Assembly (NCBI GenBank): GCA_031272615.1
Contig: JAISTL010000099.1
Coordinates: forward strand, 1 to 6,544
From: Methylobacteriaceae bacterium
GTDB lineage: Bacteria > Pseudomonadota > Alphaproteobacteria > Rhizobiales > Beijerinckiaceae
Length of the DNA: 6,544 bases
Direction: 5' to 3'
Shown piece by piece: positions 1-5,016 of the stretch. The position numbers were made by a program, and so were the translations under genes. How positions within the stretch are numbered: position 1 is the stretch's first letter; the number at the start of each line of letters is the position of its first letter. The notes under the pieces were generated by a model. The model saw nothing but the letters and a program-made list of their open reading frames with translations. It did not search any database and had not been told where the DNA came from.

Positions 1-751
1 AGCGCTGGGTGAAGTCATTGAGCCACGGCAGGAACTTCTCGGGCAGCACTTCCCCGGTCACCTGAAAGGCTACCGACTGAATCTCCTCGTCATGGTGGTG
101 GTGGTCGCCTTCGAGGAAATCCGGCTCGATATCGAGGATGCGGTCCAGATCGAAGGCGTTGCGGTTCAGCACCGCATCGAGAGGAACGTCGCAGTTCTGC
201 GTCAGGTACGTTTTGGCGTAGGGGTTCATGGCACGCACGGCGGCTTCCACCTTTGTGAGCTCCTCCGGCGACGCCAGGTCGGTCTTGTTGATGAGCAGCA
301 CGTCGGCGAAGGCGATCTGGTTGCGGACCTCCGGGGCGTCCTGCAGGCGTTCGAGAATCCAGCGGGCGTCGACGACGGTGACGACGGCGTCCAGCCGCGC
401 CATTTCGGCCACGTCCTGATCCATGAAAAACGTCTGGGCGACGGGAGCCGGGTCGGCGAGGCCGGTGGTCTCGACGATGATGGCGTCGAATTTGCCGCGG
501 CGCTTCACCAGCCCGTCGAGAATGCGGATCAAATCGCCGCGCACCGTGCAGCAGATGCAGCCGTTGTTCATCTCGAACACTTCCTCGTCGGCGCCGATGA
601 CGAGATCGTTGTCAATGCCGACTTCGCCGAATTCATTGACGATGACGGCGTAGCGCCTGCCGTGGGGTTCGGTGAGAATGCGGTTGAGCAGTGTGGTTTT
701 GCCGGCGCCGAGATAGCCGGTGACAACGGTAACGGGTATTTTGTCGGACAT
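1..751 (-). CDS. CobW/COG0523-family GTPase, probable metallochaperone (C-terminus outside window)
   Basis: This is a P-loop GTPase of the G3E/COG0523 group, whose members deliver or manage metal ions, often zinc, sometimes cobalt or another metal. The first 250 residues are visible. Walker A is GYLGAGKT at residues 12-19. The family metal motif GCICC lies at 64-68, with cysteines 65, 67 and 68. The guanine-specificity motif NKTD is at 155-158. A histidine run follows in GDHHHHDEE, with His at 217-220; such His-rich stretches are common in zinc-handling members. The CobW C-terminal domain starts after it (EIQSVAFQV) and continues past the left edge; the family is usually 320-400 residues. The start at 751 gives the classic [21 protein letters not shown]-terminus. 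The Shine-Dalgarno is weak: only AAGA-like sequence lies in the 17 bases upstream. I see no Zur-type operator that I would defend. The metal is not decided by the sequence, so I give no gene symbol. The long plus-strand frame across this region is its antisense shadow. Confidence 0.95.
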   Translation of the reverse strand, partial: MSDKIPVTVVTGYLGAGKTTLLNRILTEPHGRRYAVIVNEFGEVGIDNDLVIGADEEVFEMNNGCICCTVRGDLIRILDGLVKRRGKFDAIIVETTGLADPAPVAQTFFMDQDVAEMARLDAVVTVVDARWILERLQDAPEVRNQIAFADVLLINKTDLASPEELTKVEAAVRAMNPYAKTYLTQNCDVPLDAVLNRNAFDLDRILDIEPDFLEGDHHHHDEEIQSVAFQVTGEVLPEKFLPWLNDFTQR

Positions 752-768
752 GGTCTTGTTCTTGAATG

Positions 769-784
769 CTCCGGGGAGCCGGAG
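769..784 (-). other. small GC hairpin in the CobW-family gene leader
   Basis: A perfect 6-bp inverted repeat, CTCCGG and CCGGAG with a 4-base loop, ends 17 bases before the start codon at 751. On the minus-strand mRNA it would sequester the only GGAG-like sequence near the start. It is directly visible, but any effect on translation is inference. Confidence 0.4.
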
Positions 785-913
785 ACGGAATGAGTGACGG
801 ATGGAATCGCTCGCCCGGCGGCGGGCGTTCAGATACGTCCCTATGTAATCACTCGCGACGGCAATTTAAAGGGGAACCTGCGGCGCCGCTTCCGTTATCC
901 TGTTTACGGCAGC

Positions 914-944
914 AAAAAGCCCTCGTGTCGCGGGGCGCGAGGGC
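914..944 (-). terminator. Rho-independent terminator of the exported-protein gene
   Basis: On the minus strand a 7-bp stem, GCCCTCG paired with CGAGGGC, encloses a 12-base GC-rich loop and is followed at once by five T. It lies 54 bases past the stop codon at 998, as expected for this gene. It also separates the gene's transcript from the CobW-family GTPase downstream, so the two are probably not one operon. Confidence 0.85.
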
Positions 945-997
945 CGAAACAATGGGGACTATCGCCGTTTCGCCGAAGCCTATGCGACGGGCCGGCT

Positions 998-1600
998 TTA
1001 CAGCAGCTTGTCGAGGGCCGGGCGAAGCTCCATCAGGTGCCAGTTGAACGCCGCCTCATTGACGTCCATACGGCCGTCGTAATCGTACACCGCCCGCAGA
1101 ACCTTGACCGGCCGTTTCTTGACATAAACGATCAAGCCGAGTTTTTCCTTTTCCCCCGGGTAATCGACCTTCATGAGCTTGAACGCGTCGTTCTCATCCA
1201 GCACAGAAACAATGCCGCCGGATCCGTCGGGCTGGTTTTCGCCGCTGAAGGCGGTATATCGACCGCCGAAATCGCCGTCGATGTCATACTGCTCCCAAAA
1301 GGTGATGGCGCCGGGCGGGTTGCAGCCGGGCTCGATGCAGACATAACGGCCGCGATAATAGGGGCCGAAAACGCTGACGTCGTCAAGGCCGCGTTCAATC
1401 TTCCACTCCTCCTTGCGGATGGGAGGGATGAAGTCTTTGAAGAGAAGAGTACGATTGTTCTTGAGCCGGCCGAAACCGCCCGGAATTTCAATCTGGGTTT
1501 TTTCCCCGCCCGCAATCATCTCTCCATCCTGCGCCGAGGCGGGAAAAGCGAGGGCCGATGCCGTCAGCAGAAACACGATGAACTTCATTTCCGTTTTCAT
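998..1600 (-). CDS. exported protein of unknown function, 200 residues
   Basis: I do not recognise a family. The N-terminus is a textbook Sec signal peptide: a short charged start (MKTEMK), a hydrophobic core at residues 7-18 and a likely cleavage after ASA at 21-23, before QDG. The mature part, about 177 residues, has no further membrane segment or lipobox and is rich in aromatic residues, Gly, Asp and Lys. Its only cysteines are C88 and C93 (CIEPGC), close enough for a small disulfide loop in the periplasm. The segment YDIDGDFGGRYTAF resembles a metal-binding or beta-turn loop but is not a full EF-hand. I chose the ATG at 1600; an in-frame ATG at 1588 is an alternative. The frame stays open upstream to a TTG at 1669, but that start would place an unlikely 23-residue extension before the signal peptide. 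The gene appears monocistronic, with its own promoter candidate and terminator. Confidence 0.82.
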   Translation of the reverse strand: MKTEMKFIVFLLTASALAFPASAQDGEMIAGGEKTQIEIPGGFGRLKNNRTLLFKDFIPPIRKEEWKIERGLDDVSVFGPYYRGRYVCIEPGCNPPGAITFWEQYDIDGDFGGRYTAFSGENQPDGSGGIVSVLDENDAFKLMKVDYPGEKEKLGLIVYVKKRPVKVLRAVYDYDGRMDVNEAAFNWHLMELRPALDKLL

Positions 1601-1639
1601 TTTTTTACCGATATGTAAGCCGCTCCAAAAGCTTGGGCC

Positions 1640-1669
1640 AGAATACCACCACAGAACGGGACTCGGCAA
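1640..1669 (-). promoter_or_regulatory. candidate sigma-70 promoter for the exported-protein gene
   Basis: On the minus strand, TTGCCG (1669-1664) and TATTCT (1645-1640) are separated by 18 bases, and a TG dinucleotide sits one base before the -10 as in an extended -10 element. The predicted start point is about 30 bases before the ATG at 1600. This is based on motif match and position only. Confidence 0.35.
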
Positions 1670-1693
1670 ACAGCTTTTGAGGATATCGTAAAT

Positions 1694-1951
1694 ATGGGGG
1701 CGGAGCAGGCGAAAGGCAATATGGGCAGCGAGACGGCCGAACGGTTCGCGGGCAGGGAAATCCGGATTCTGCGAAACACATTTCGGAGGAGCAGGCCCGT
1801 GAGGCCCATCCGCCGGTTCGATGTATTTTCCGTTGCCGAACTGACGGGCGCGGACTGTTCCGGGGCTTTCGAGTCGTCGATGGACGATGATGAGCAGGCC
1901 GTTGTTGCGGAATGCGCGGACGGCATGAACCTTATCGGTCGAACTGTTTGA
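1694..1951 (+). CDS. possible small hypothetical protein, 85 residues
   Basis: I do not recognise this product, and it may not be a gene. A GAGGA sequence ends 10 bases before the ATG at 1694, a usable ribosome-binding arrangement. The protein would have a strongly basic stretch at residues 21-41 (many Arg), an acidic run DDDE at 64-67, cysteines at 55 and 74, and no signal peptide or membrane segment. Against it, the third-position GC bias is only moderate. The opposite strand is also open in exact codon register, so one reading is the shadow of the other; the plus-strand frame is preferred because it has an ATG and a Shine-Dalgarno, while the antisense frame has no ATG or GTG. It lies alone between the exported-protein gene and tRNA-Gln, and I see no terminator after it. 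Confidence 0.3.
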   Translation: MGAEQAKGNMGSETAERFAGREIRILRNTFRRSRPVRPIRRFDVFSVAELTGADCSGAFESSMDDDEQAVVAECADGMNLIGRTV

Positions 1952-2015
1952 TGTTTTTCACTCAAACGGGCATATGGCCCAGTGTCAGCGCGATATGTCC
2001 CGGGTGAAATTGCTT

Positions 2016-2090
2016 TGGCTGGGGCGCCAGGATTCGAACCTGGGAATGGCGGTACCAAAAACCGCTGCCTTACCGCTTGGCTACGCCCCA
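2016..2090 (-). tRNA. tRNA-Gln (anticodon UUG)
   Basis: The 75-base gene folds as a full cloverleaf on the minus strand. The acceptor arms are TGGGGCG and CGCCCCA. The anticodon stem GCGGT/ACCGC encloses the loop TTTTGGT, giving anticodon TTG, which reads CAA (and CAG by wobble). The T-arm contains GGTTCGAATCC, and the terminal CCA is encoded. It points away from tRNA-Pro across a spacer of 207 bases. No hairpin followed by T residues lies just after its 3' end. Confidence 0.97.
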
Positions 2091-2248
2091 CTGCCCAAAA
2101 ACCACCGTCCGCGGGGCGCATGGGCACTCCGCAGCGTCGCTGTTCCTTAATGGGGAGACGGGCTTTTGGCAACAGAATAATGAATTCCGACACATGTTTT
2201 GTGTTTACGATACGGTGAGATAGTTCGCACTTTCACTGCAATTGACGC

Positions 2249-2277
2249 TTGCGGTTTGCGGATTTTGCGGGTATAGG
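2249..2277 (+). promoter_or_regulatory. candidate promoter of tRNA-Pro
   Basis: TTGCGG (2249-2254) and TATAGG (2272-2277) are 17 bases apart, and the predicted start falls about 13 bases before the mature tRNA-Pro 5' end at 2298. A second possible -35, TTGACG at 2242, has a spacer that is too long (24 bases). The spacer carries two more TTGCGG copies. Confidence 0.5.
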
Positions 2278-2297
2278 CTGCGACTACAAAAAGATGT

Positions 2298-2374
2298 CGG
2301 AGTGTAGCGCAGTCTGGTAGCGCACCACGTTCGGGACGTGGGGGTCGGAGGTTCAAATCCTCTCACTCCGACCA
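2298..2374 (+). tRNA. tRNA-Pro (anticodon CGG)
   Basis: This is a 77-base complete cloverleaf. Acceptor arms CGGAGTG and CACTCCG are followed by discriminator A and an encoded CCA. The anticodon stem CCACG/CGTGG encloses the loop TTCGGGA, so the anticodon is CGG and reads CCG, a frequent codon in GC-rich genomes. The T-arm has GGTTCAAATCC. A T-rich tract (2375-2384) follows the CCA directly and may end transcription, then a 6-bp hairpin at 2384-2403. Confidence 0.97.
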
Positions 2375-2393
2375 TTTTATTTTTGCGAACCAC

Positions 2394-2421
2394 TTGTTTC
2401 GCATGAGCTTCCCCTTATACA
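2394..2421 (+). promoter_or_regulatory. candidate promoter of the phosphatase gene
   Basis: TTGTTT (2394-2399) and TATACA (2416-2421) are spaced by 16 bases, about 90 bases before the ATG at 2513. The -10 lies inside the first copy of an 11-base imperfect direct repeat at 2412-2436. Read-through from tRNA-Pro is an alternative source of transcription. Confidence 0.35.
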
Positions 2422-2436
2422 TATTCCCTTGTACAT
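2412..2436 (+). repeat. imperfect tandem repeat upstream of the phosphatase gene
   Basis: CCCTTATACAT (2412-2422) and CCCTTGTACAT (2426-2436) match at 10 of 11 bases with a 14-base period. They overlap the predicted -10 and start point of the phosphatase gene, so they could be an operator, or chance. Confidence 0.4.
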
Positions 2437-2512
2437 GAAGTTGGTTCTGTCGGTCGCGACGCCGGTTGCGGCATCGTGTCGGCACGACGGCCGTTCATCG
2501 GGATGAGGTTCA

Positions 2513-3265
2513 ATGACCGGCGACGTCATCGCCTTTGACAATATCCGCAATGCCCGGGATCTCGGGCGGTTCACCGGCGCGGGAGGCCGGCCGGTCGCCT
2601 CCGGGCGGCTCATCCGCGCCGCCAACCCTGCCCGGGCGAGCGAGGCCGACATCATCCGGCTCGAACGGCTGAAGCTTGACGCGATCATCGATTTCCGGGC
2701 GGCGGACGAAAAGCAGCCCGGGGAAGAGGCGTTTCGCCGGCGGTTTCCGGTGGAGGACCTGCCGGTGGCGCCGGAGGTGTTCGACCGTTCCGGGTTTCTC
2801 GCCGCCATGGCCGGCGCCGCGGTCCGTGATGTGGAAGCGGCCATGGAACGGCTTTACGCGTCGTTTCCGGTGCGGTTCCAGCCGCAGTTCGGCGCGTTCC
2901 TGAAGCATCTGGAACGGGGTGAAACCCTGCTGTTCCATTGCACCGCGGGCAAGGACCGCACAGGGTTCGCCGCCGCCCTCGCTCTTTGCGCGCTGGGGGT
3001 GGCGCGCGCCGATATCATCGCGGATTATCTCCTCTCCGAAGTGCACTATGCCGAAACCCGGCGTGAGATCGCCGAAATGCTGTTGCGGGAGGGCGTCGCC
3101 CGCGAGGTGTCCGGCGCCCTGCTCGGAGTGCGGCGCAGCTATATCGACGCCGCGTTTGCGGTTATCGACGGGCGGTTCGGCGGCATCGACGCCTATCTCG
3201 GCGCCATTCTCGGCGTGGATGTCGAGCGGATACAAGGGCACTATCTGACTGCGCCGCAGAATTGA
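2513..3265 (+). CDS. protein-tyrosine/serine phosphatase, MptpB-like (Tyr_phosphatase_3 family)
   Basis: This is a cysteine-dependent phosphatase of 250 residues, about the usual family length. The N-terminal signature is INARDLG-like: IRNARDLGRF at 11-20, with the GRLIRAANPA region at 31-40. The substrate-pocket strand DFRAADE is at 60-66. The P-loop is HCTAGKDRTG at 142-151, with catalytic C143 and phosphate-binding R149 in the CX5R motif. K147 and D148 are the Lys-Asp pair also seen in Mycobacterium tuberculosis MptpB, where they allow dual or phosphoinositide activity. The C-terminal part is helical (about 152-250). There is no signal peptide, so the protein is probably cytoplasmic; MptpB itself is exported without one. 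The ATG at 2513 follows GAGG at a short spacing. The substrate cannot be told from sequence. The gene stands alone: no kinase is adjacent, with tRNA-Pro upstream and a convergent dehydrogenase downstream. Confidence 0.9.
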   Translation: MTGDVIAFDNIRNARDLGRFTGAGGRPVASGRLIRAANPARASEADIIRLERLKLDAIIDFRAADEKQPGEEAFRRRFPVEDLPVAPEVFDRSGFLAAMAGAAVRDVEAAMERLYASFPVRFQPQFGAFLKHLERGETLLFHCTAGKDRTGFAAALALCALGVARADIIADYLLSEVHYAETRREIAEMLLREGVAREVSGALLGVRRSYIDAAFAVIDGRFGGIDAYLGAILGVDVERIQGHYLTAPQN

Positions 3266-3272
3266 TGACGCG

Positions 3273-3299
3273 GGCCGGGGCGATTCCGTCCCGTCGGCC
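3273..3299 (+). terminator. GC-rich hairpin after the phosphatase gene, possible terminator
   Basis: GGCCGGGG pairs with CCC and CGGCC across an 8-9 base loop, with a two-base bulge (GT) on the 3' side. It begins 8 bases after the stop codon. No T-run follows immediately; the nearest, TTTTT, is about 17 bases further on. It may terminate weakly or protect the mRNA 3' end. Confidence 0.35.
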
Positions 3300-3330
3300 G
3301 CTTCATCGGTTGAGTTTTTGACGGTTTTCA

Positions 3331-3414
3331 ATGCGGGGGATAGAGCTCAGGCGGTATCCGGGCGCGGTAATCGACGACCTGAACCGGTTCCTGAGCATCG
3401 TGGGCGGGTTGTGA
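3331..3414 (+). CDS. possible 27-residue micro-ORF in the convergent gap
   Basis: An ATG at 3331 opens a 27-codon frame ending at TGA 3412-3414. The peptide MRGIELRRYPGAVIDDLNRF continues to LSIVGGL and looks protein-like: a basic start, an amphipathic middle and a hydrophobic end, with mostly G or C in third codon positions. There is no good Shine-Dalgarno, and a stop (TGA) lies four codons upstream in frame. It could be a small protein, the remnant of a longer gene, or chance in GC-rich DNA. I do not recognise it. Confidence 0.2.
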   Translation: MRGIELRRYPGAVIDDLNRFLSIVGGL

Positions 3415-3432
3415 CACGCTGCCGACGATGTT

Positions 3433-4398
3433 TCAGTTCAGATGCTTCGTCTCGGGAACCGGCGTCAGCACCTTCCCGGTTCCGGCCCAGGAGCGGATAT
3501 TGTCGACGACCAGTTTCGCCATGGCCAGGCGGGTGGCGAAGGTAGCCGAACCGGTGTGGGGCACCAGCACGATGTGATCGAGTTTTTTCAACGCGTCGGG
3601 AACATGGGGTTCATGGGCGAAGACGTCCAGCGCCGCCGTGGCGATGGTTCCACTGCTCAACGCCGCGATCAGGGCGTCCTCGTCGACGACGCTGCCGCGG
3701 GAAATGTTGACCAGCACGCCGTTGGGGCCCAACGCCTTCAGCACTTCGGCGTTGACAATGCCGCGGGTGCCGGCGCCGCCGGGAACGGTGAGAATGAGGG
3801 TGTCGGTTGCCCCGGCCAGCGCCAGCACGGAGTCGAAATAGCGGTAAGGCACGCCGGGTTTGGGGGAGCGGCTGTGGTAGGCGATCTCGACGTTGAAGCC
3901 CTCGAAGCGCCGGGCAACGGCCGAGCCGATGCGTCCCAGCCCGACAATACCGATTTTGCGGCCACGCAATGACAGGGTGAGGGGATATTTTTCGCCGGTC
4001 TCCCAGCGGTTGTCACGCACAAAACGGTCCGCCTGCGGGATGGAGCGCAGCGCCGCCAAAGTGAGGGCCAGCCCCATATCCGCCACCTCATCGGTGAGCA
4101 CGCCGGGGCTGTGGGTGACAAGAATGCCCCGTTCCACCGCGGCGGCGGTATCCACCTGGTCGTAGCCGACGCCGAAACTCGCCACCAGCCGGACGTTGGG
4201 GAATCTGTCGAGCAGGGCGGCGTCAATCAGCGGAACATGGGACAGGGTGACGATGACGTTGACATCCGCCGGGGGAGTTTGGAGAAACGCCGCCTGGGCA
4301 GCGGCGTCGGCGGGCAGGTCAAGGACTTCGAATTCCTCCCGGAGCAGCTCACGGATAGGGGCGAGAATACTGCCGCAGACGAGAACTTTGACGGACAT
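3433..4398 (-). CDS. D-isomer-specific 2-hydroxyacid dehydrogenase (glyoxylate/hydroxypyruvate reductase-like)
   Basis: A cytoplasmic NAD(P)H-dependent enzyme that interconverts a 2-oxoacid and its D-2-hydroxyacid; its length of 321 residues is normal. The substrate-binding half at the N-terminus contains SFGVGYDQVD at 74-83. The Rossmann fold follows with VGLGRIG at 152-158. The catalytic triad is complete: R234 in NISRGSVVD, E263 in FAHEP, and H281 in VPHTGSAT. R177 in YHSRSPK, at the end of the second Rossmann strand, suggests preference for NADPH over NADH. Glyoxylate, hydroxypyruvate and other 2-ketoacids are all possible substrates, so I give no symbol. The ATG at 4398 was chosen because AAGGAG lies 9 bases upstream; the frame is open further 5', but that extension runs through the rpmJ terminator. 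It converges on the phosphatase gene and lies downstream of, but separate from, rpmJ. No clear terminator follows its stop. Confidence 0.92.
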   Translation of the reverse strand: MSVKVLVCGSILAPIRELLREEFEVLDLPADAAAQAAFLQTPPADVNVIVTLSHVPLIDAALLDRFPNVRLVASFGVGYDQVDTAAAVERGILVTHSPGVLTDEVADMGLALTLAALRSIPQADRFVRDNRWETGEKYPLTLSLRGRKIGIVGLGRIGSAVARRFEGFNVEIAYHSRSPKPGVPYRYFDSVLALAGATDTLILTVPGGAGTRGIVNAEVLKALGPNGVLVNISRGSVVDEDALIAALSSGTIATAALDVFAHEPHVPDALKKLDHIVLVPHTGSATFATRLAMAKLVVDNIRSWAGTGKVLTPVPETKHLN

Positions 4399-4455
4399 CC
4401 GGCGCGACTCCTTGATTTTCAGGGGTGATTCAACGGGTTGATGGGGGAAGACAAG

Positions 4456-4481
4456 AAAAAAGCCGGAGCGTGCTTCCGGCT
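4456..4481 (-). terminator. Rho-independent terminator of rpmJ
   Basis: On the minus strand AGCCGGA and TCCGGCT form a 7-bp stem with a 7-base loop, followed by a run of T (complement of the A tract at 4456-4461). It lies about 50 bases past the rpmJ stop and before the dehydrogenase start, so it separates these two transcription units. Confidence 0.88.
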
Positions 4482-4533
4482 TATTCCTCATGCCTGACAT
4501 ATTTCGCTCAGCAGAACCGAGGAGGCGCCGGCA

Positions 4534-4659
4534 TCAGCCCTGACGGGCCTTGAAACGCTTTTGCGTCTTGTTGATGATATAAACGCGTCCCTTGCGGCGC
4601 ACGAGTTGATTGTCCCGATGACGATCGCGAAGAGACTTGAGAGAATTACGAATTTTCAT
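4534..4659 (-). CDS. rpmJ: 50S ribosomal protein L36, cysteine-free type
   Basis: This 41-residue, very basic protein begins [10 protein letters not shown] and ends FKARQG, with the conserved core [12 protein letters not shown] at residues 21-32. It is a structural protein of the large ribosomal subunit that packs against 23S rRNA near the peptidyl transferase region. Classic L36 binds zinc with three Cys and one His; here all cysteines are absent, so this is the zinc-independent (C-minus, YkgO-like) form. At position 17, where such proteins usually keep one Cys (as in RDC or PDC), this one has Asn (RDN). GGAGA lies 6-7 bases before the ATG. tRNA-Val ends 47 bases upstream on the same strand with no evident terminator, so co-transcription is likely; a terminator follows the gene. 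Confidence 0.95.
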   Translation of the reverse strand: MKIRNSLKSLRDRHRDNQLVRRKGRVYIINKTQKRFKARQG

Positions 4660-4706
4660 AACCGGTCTCCAAGCCGTTTCCACCCGGGAAGCGGAAGATT
4701 GTAAAA

Positions 4707-4781
4707 TGGTGGGCGCGACTGGGATCGAACCAGTGACCCCTACGATGTCAACGTAGTGCTCTCCCGCTGAGCTACGCGCCC
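4707..4781 (-). tRNA. tRNA-Val (anticodon GAC)
   Basis: This is a 75-base full cloverleaf on the minus strand. The acceptor arms are GGGCGCG and CGCGCCC with discriminator A and an encoded CCA. The D-arm is AGCTCAGCGGGAGAGC. The anticodon stem CTACG/CGTAG holds the loop TTGACAT, giving GAC, which reads GUC and GUU. The T-arm is ACTGG-TTCGATC-CCAGT. It is followed closely by rpmJ, and a degenerate copy of its 3' 34 bases lies 267 bases upstream. Confidence 0.97.
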
Positions 4782-4825
4782 GACGGGGACGGCGCCCGAT
4801 GCGAAATCCCCATGGTTGAGGGCGG

Positions 4826-4854
4826 GATATACCGAGTTCATCGGCGTGATGCAA
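4826..4854 (-). promoter_or_regulatory. promoter of tRNA-Val (and probably rpmJ)
   Basis: On the minus strand TTGCAT (4854-4849) and TATATC (4831-4826) are spaced by exactly 17 bases. Transcription would start near 4818, about 37 bases before the mature tRNA 5' end. Just upstream, from about 4868 to 4881, A and T tracts (TTTTTTT and AAAAA on the minus strand) occupy the place of an UP element for the RNA polymerase alpha subunit. This fits a strong stable-RNA promoter. Confidence 0.65.
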
Positions 4855-4896
4855 GCATCTTTCCCGGATTTTTGAAAAAAACCGGAATCCGTCCGT

Positions 4897-4928
4897 GAAA
4901 ACAATCGCCGCGGACATTTGCCGCGGCG
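4897..4928 (-). terminator. Rho-independent terminator downstream of cpdR
   Basis: On the minus strand a perfect 8-bp stem, CGCCGCGG with CCGCGGCG, closes a 7-base loop and is followed by ATTGTTTTC. It lies about 90 bases beyond the cpdR stop and isolates cpdR from tRNA-Val. The region between contains the tRNA-Val 3' remnant. Confidence 0.75.
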
Positions 4929-4973
4929 TGTATCAAAGGCAGGGGAAGCGCCCGGGAACAGGGAGACGGAAAC

Positions 4974-5007
4974 CGGTGGGCGCGACCGGGATCGAACCGG
5001 CGCCCCC
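4974..5007 (-). pseudogene. tRNA-Val 3'-end remnant (T-arm and acceptor strand)
   Basis: Read on the minus strand, these 34 bases match the last 34 bases of the intact tRNA-Val at 29 positions by hand alignment, including GGTTCGATCCC and GTCGCGCCCACC. The T-arm differences are at paired positions (CTGG/CCAG to CCGG/CCGG) so the T-stem still pairs. The CCA has become CCG. No 5' half, D-arm or anticodon arm exists: that space is the 3' end of cpdR, whose stop codon is only 9 bases away. It is thus a fragment, not a functional tRNA. Confidence 0.8.
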
Positions 5008-5016
5008 GCCAAGGGC

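Noticed and set aside
92..793. Long plus-strand frame (233 codons) at the left end.
   Set aside because: It is the antisense shadow of the CobW-family GTPase, whose motifs are all on the minus strand.
892..909. CCGT-N10-ACGG as a Zur-like operator for the CobW-family gene.
   Set aside because: Only four bases per half match and it lacks the AT-rich core of known Zur boxes.
794..1618. 274-codon plus-strand frame.
   Set aside because: It overlaps the exported-protein gene, crosses its terminator and has no motif or Shine-Dalgarno; the minus-strand gene has a clear signal peptide.
1944..1985. Hairpin GGGC-catat-GCCC as terminator for tRNA-Gln or the 85-codon ORF.
   Set aside because: The stem has only 4 bp and is followed by A residues, not T, on the tRNA strand, and by no T-run on the plus strand.
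1597..2193. 198-codon minus-strand frame.
   Set aside because: It runs straight through the tRNA-Gln gene and has no domain; a GC-rich chance frame.
2510..3331. 273-codon minus-strand frame longer than the phosphatase gene.
   Set aside because: It is antisense to the phosphatase, which has the complete HCTAGKDRTG active site.
4399..4500. N-terminal extension of the dehydrogenase to 4500.
   Set aside because: It would translate through the rpmJ terminator and has no Shine-Dalgarno; the ATG at 4398 has AAGGAG and matches the family N-terminus.
4864..4885. CCGG-flanked A/T inverted repeat as a separate terminator.
   Set aside because: It has a mismatch and an A/T stem; better explained as the A/T-tract upstream element of the tRNA-Val promoter.
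4660..4917. N-terminal extension of the L36 frame to 4917.
   Set aside because: The open frame passes through tRNA-Val; the 41-residue protein beginning at 4659 is the normal L36 length.
4707..5007. attL/attR of an integrated element bounded by tRNA-Val and its 3' remnant.
   Set aside because: The interval is only about 270 bases, has no integrase, and the remnant lies on the 5' side of the intact tRNA rather than the 3' side, so it is not a standard tRNA-integration layout.
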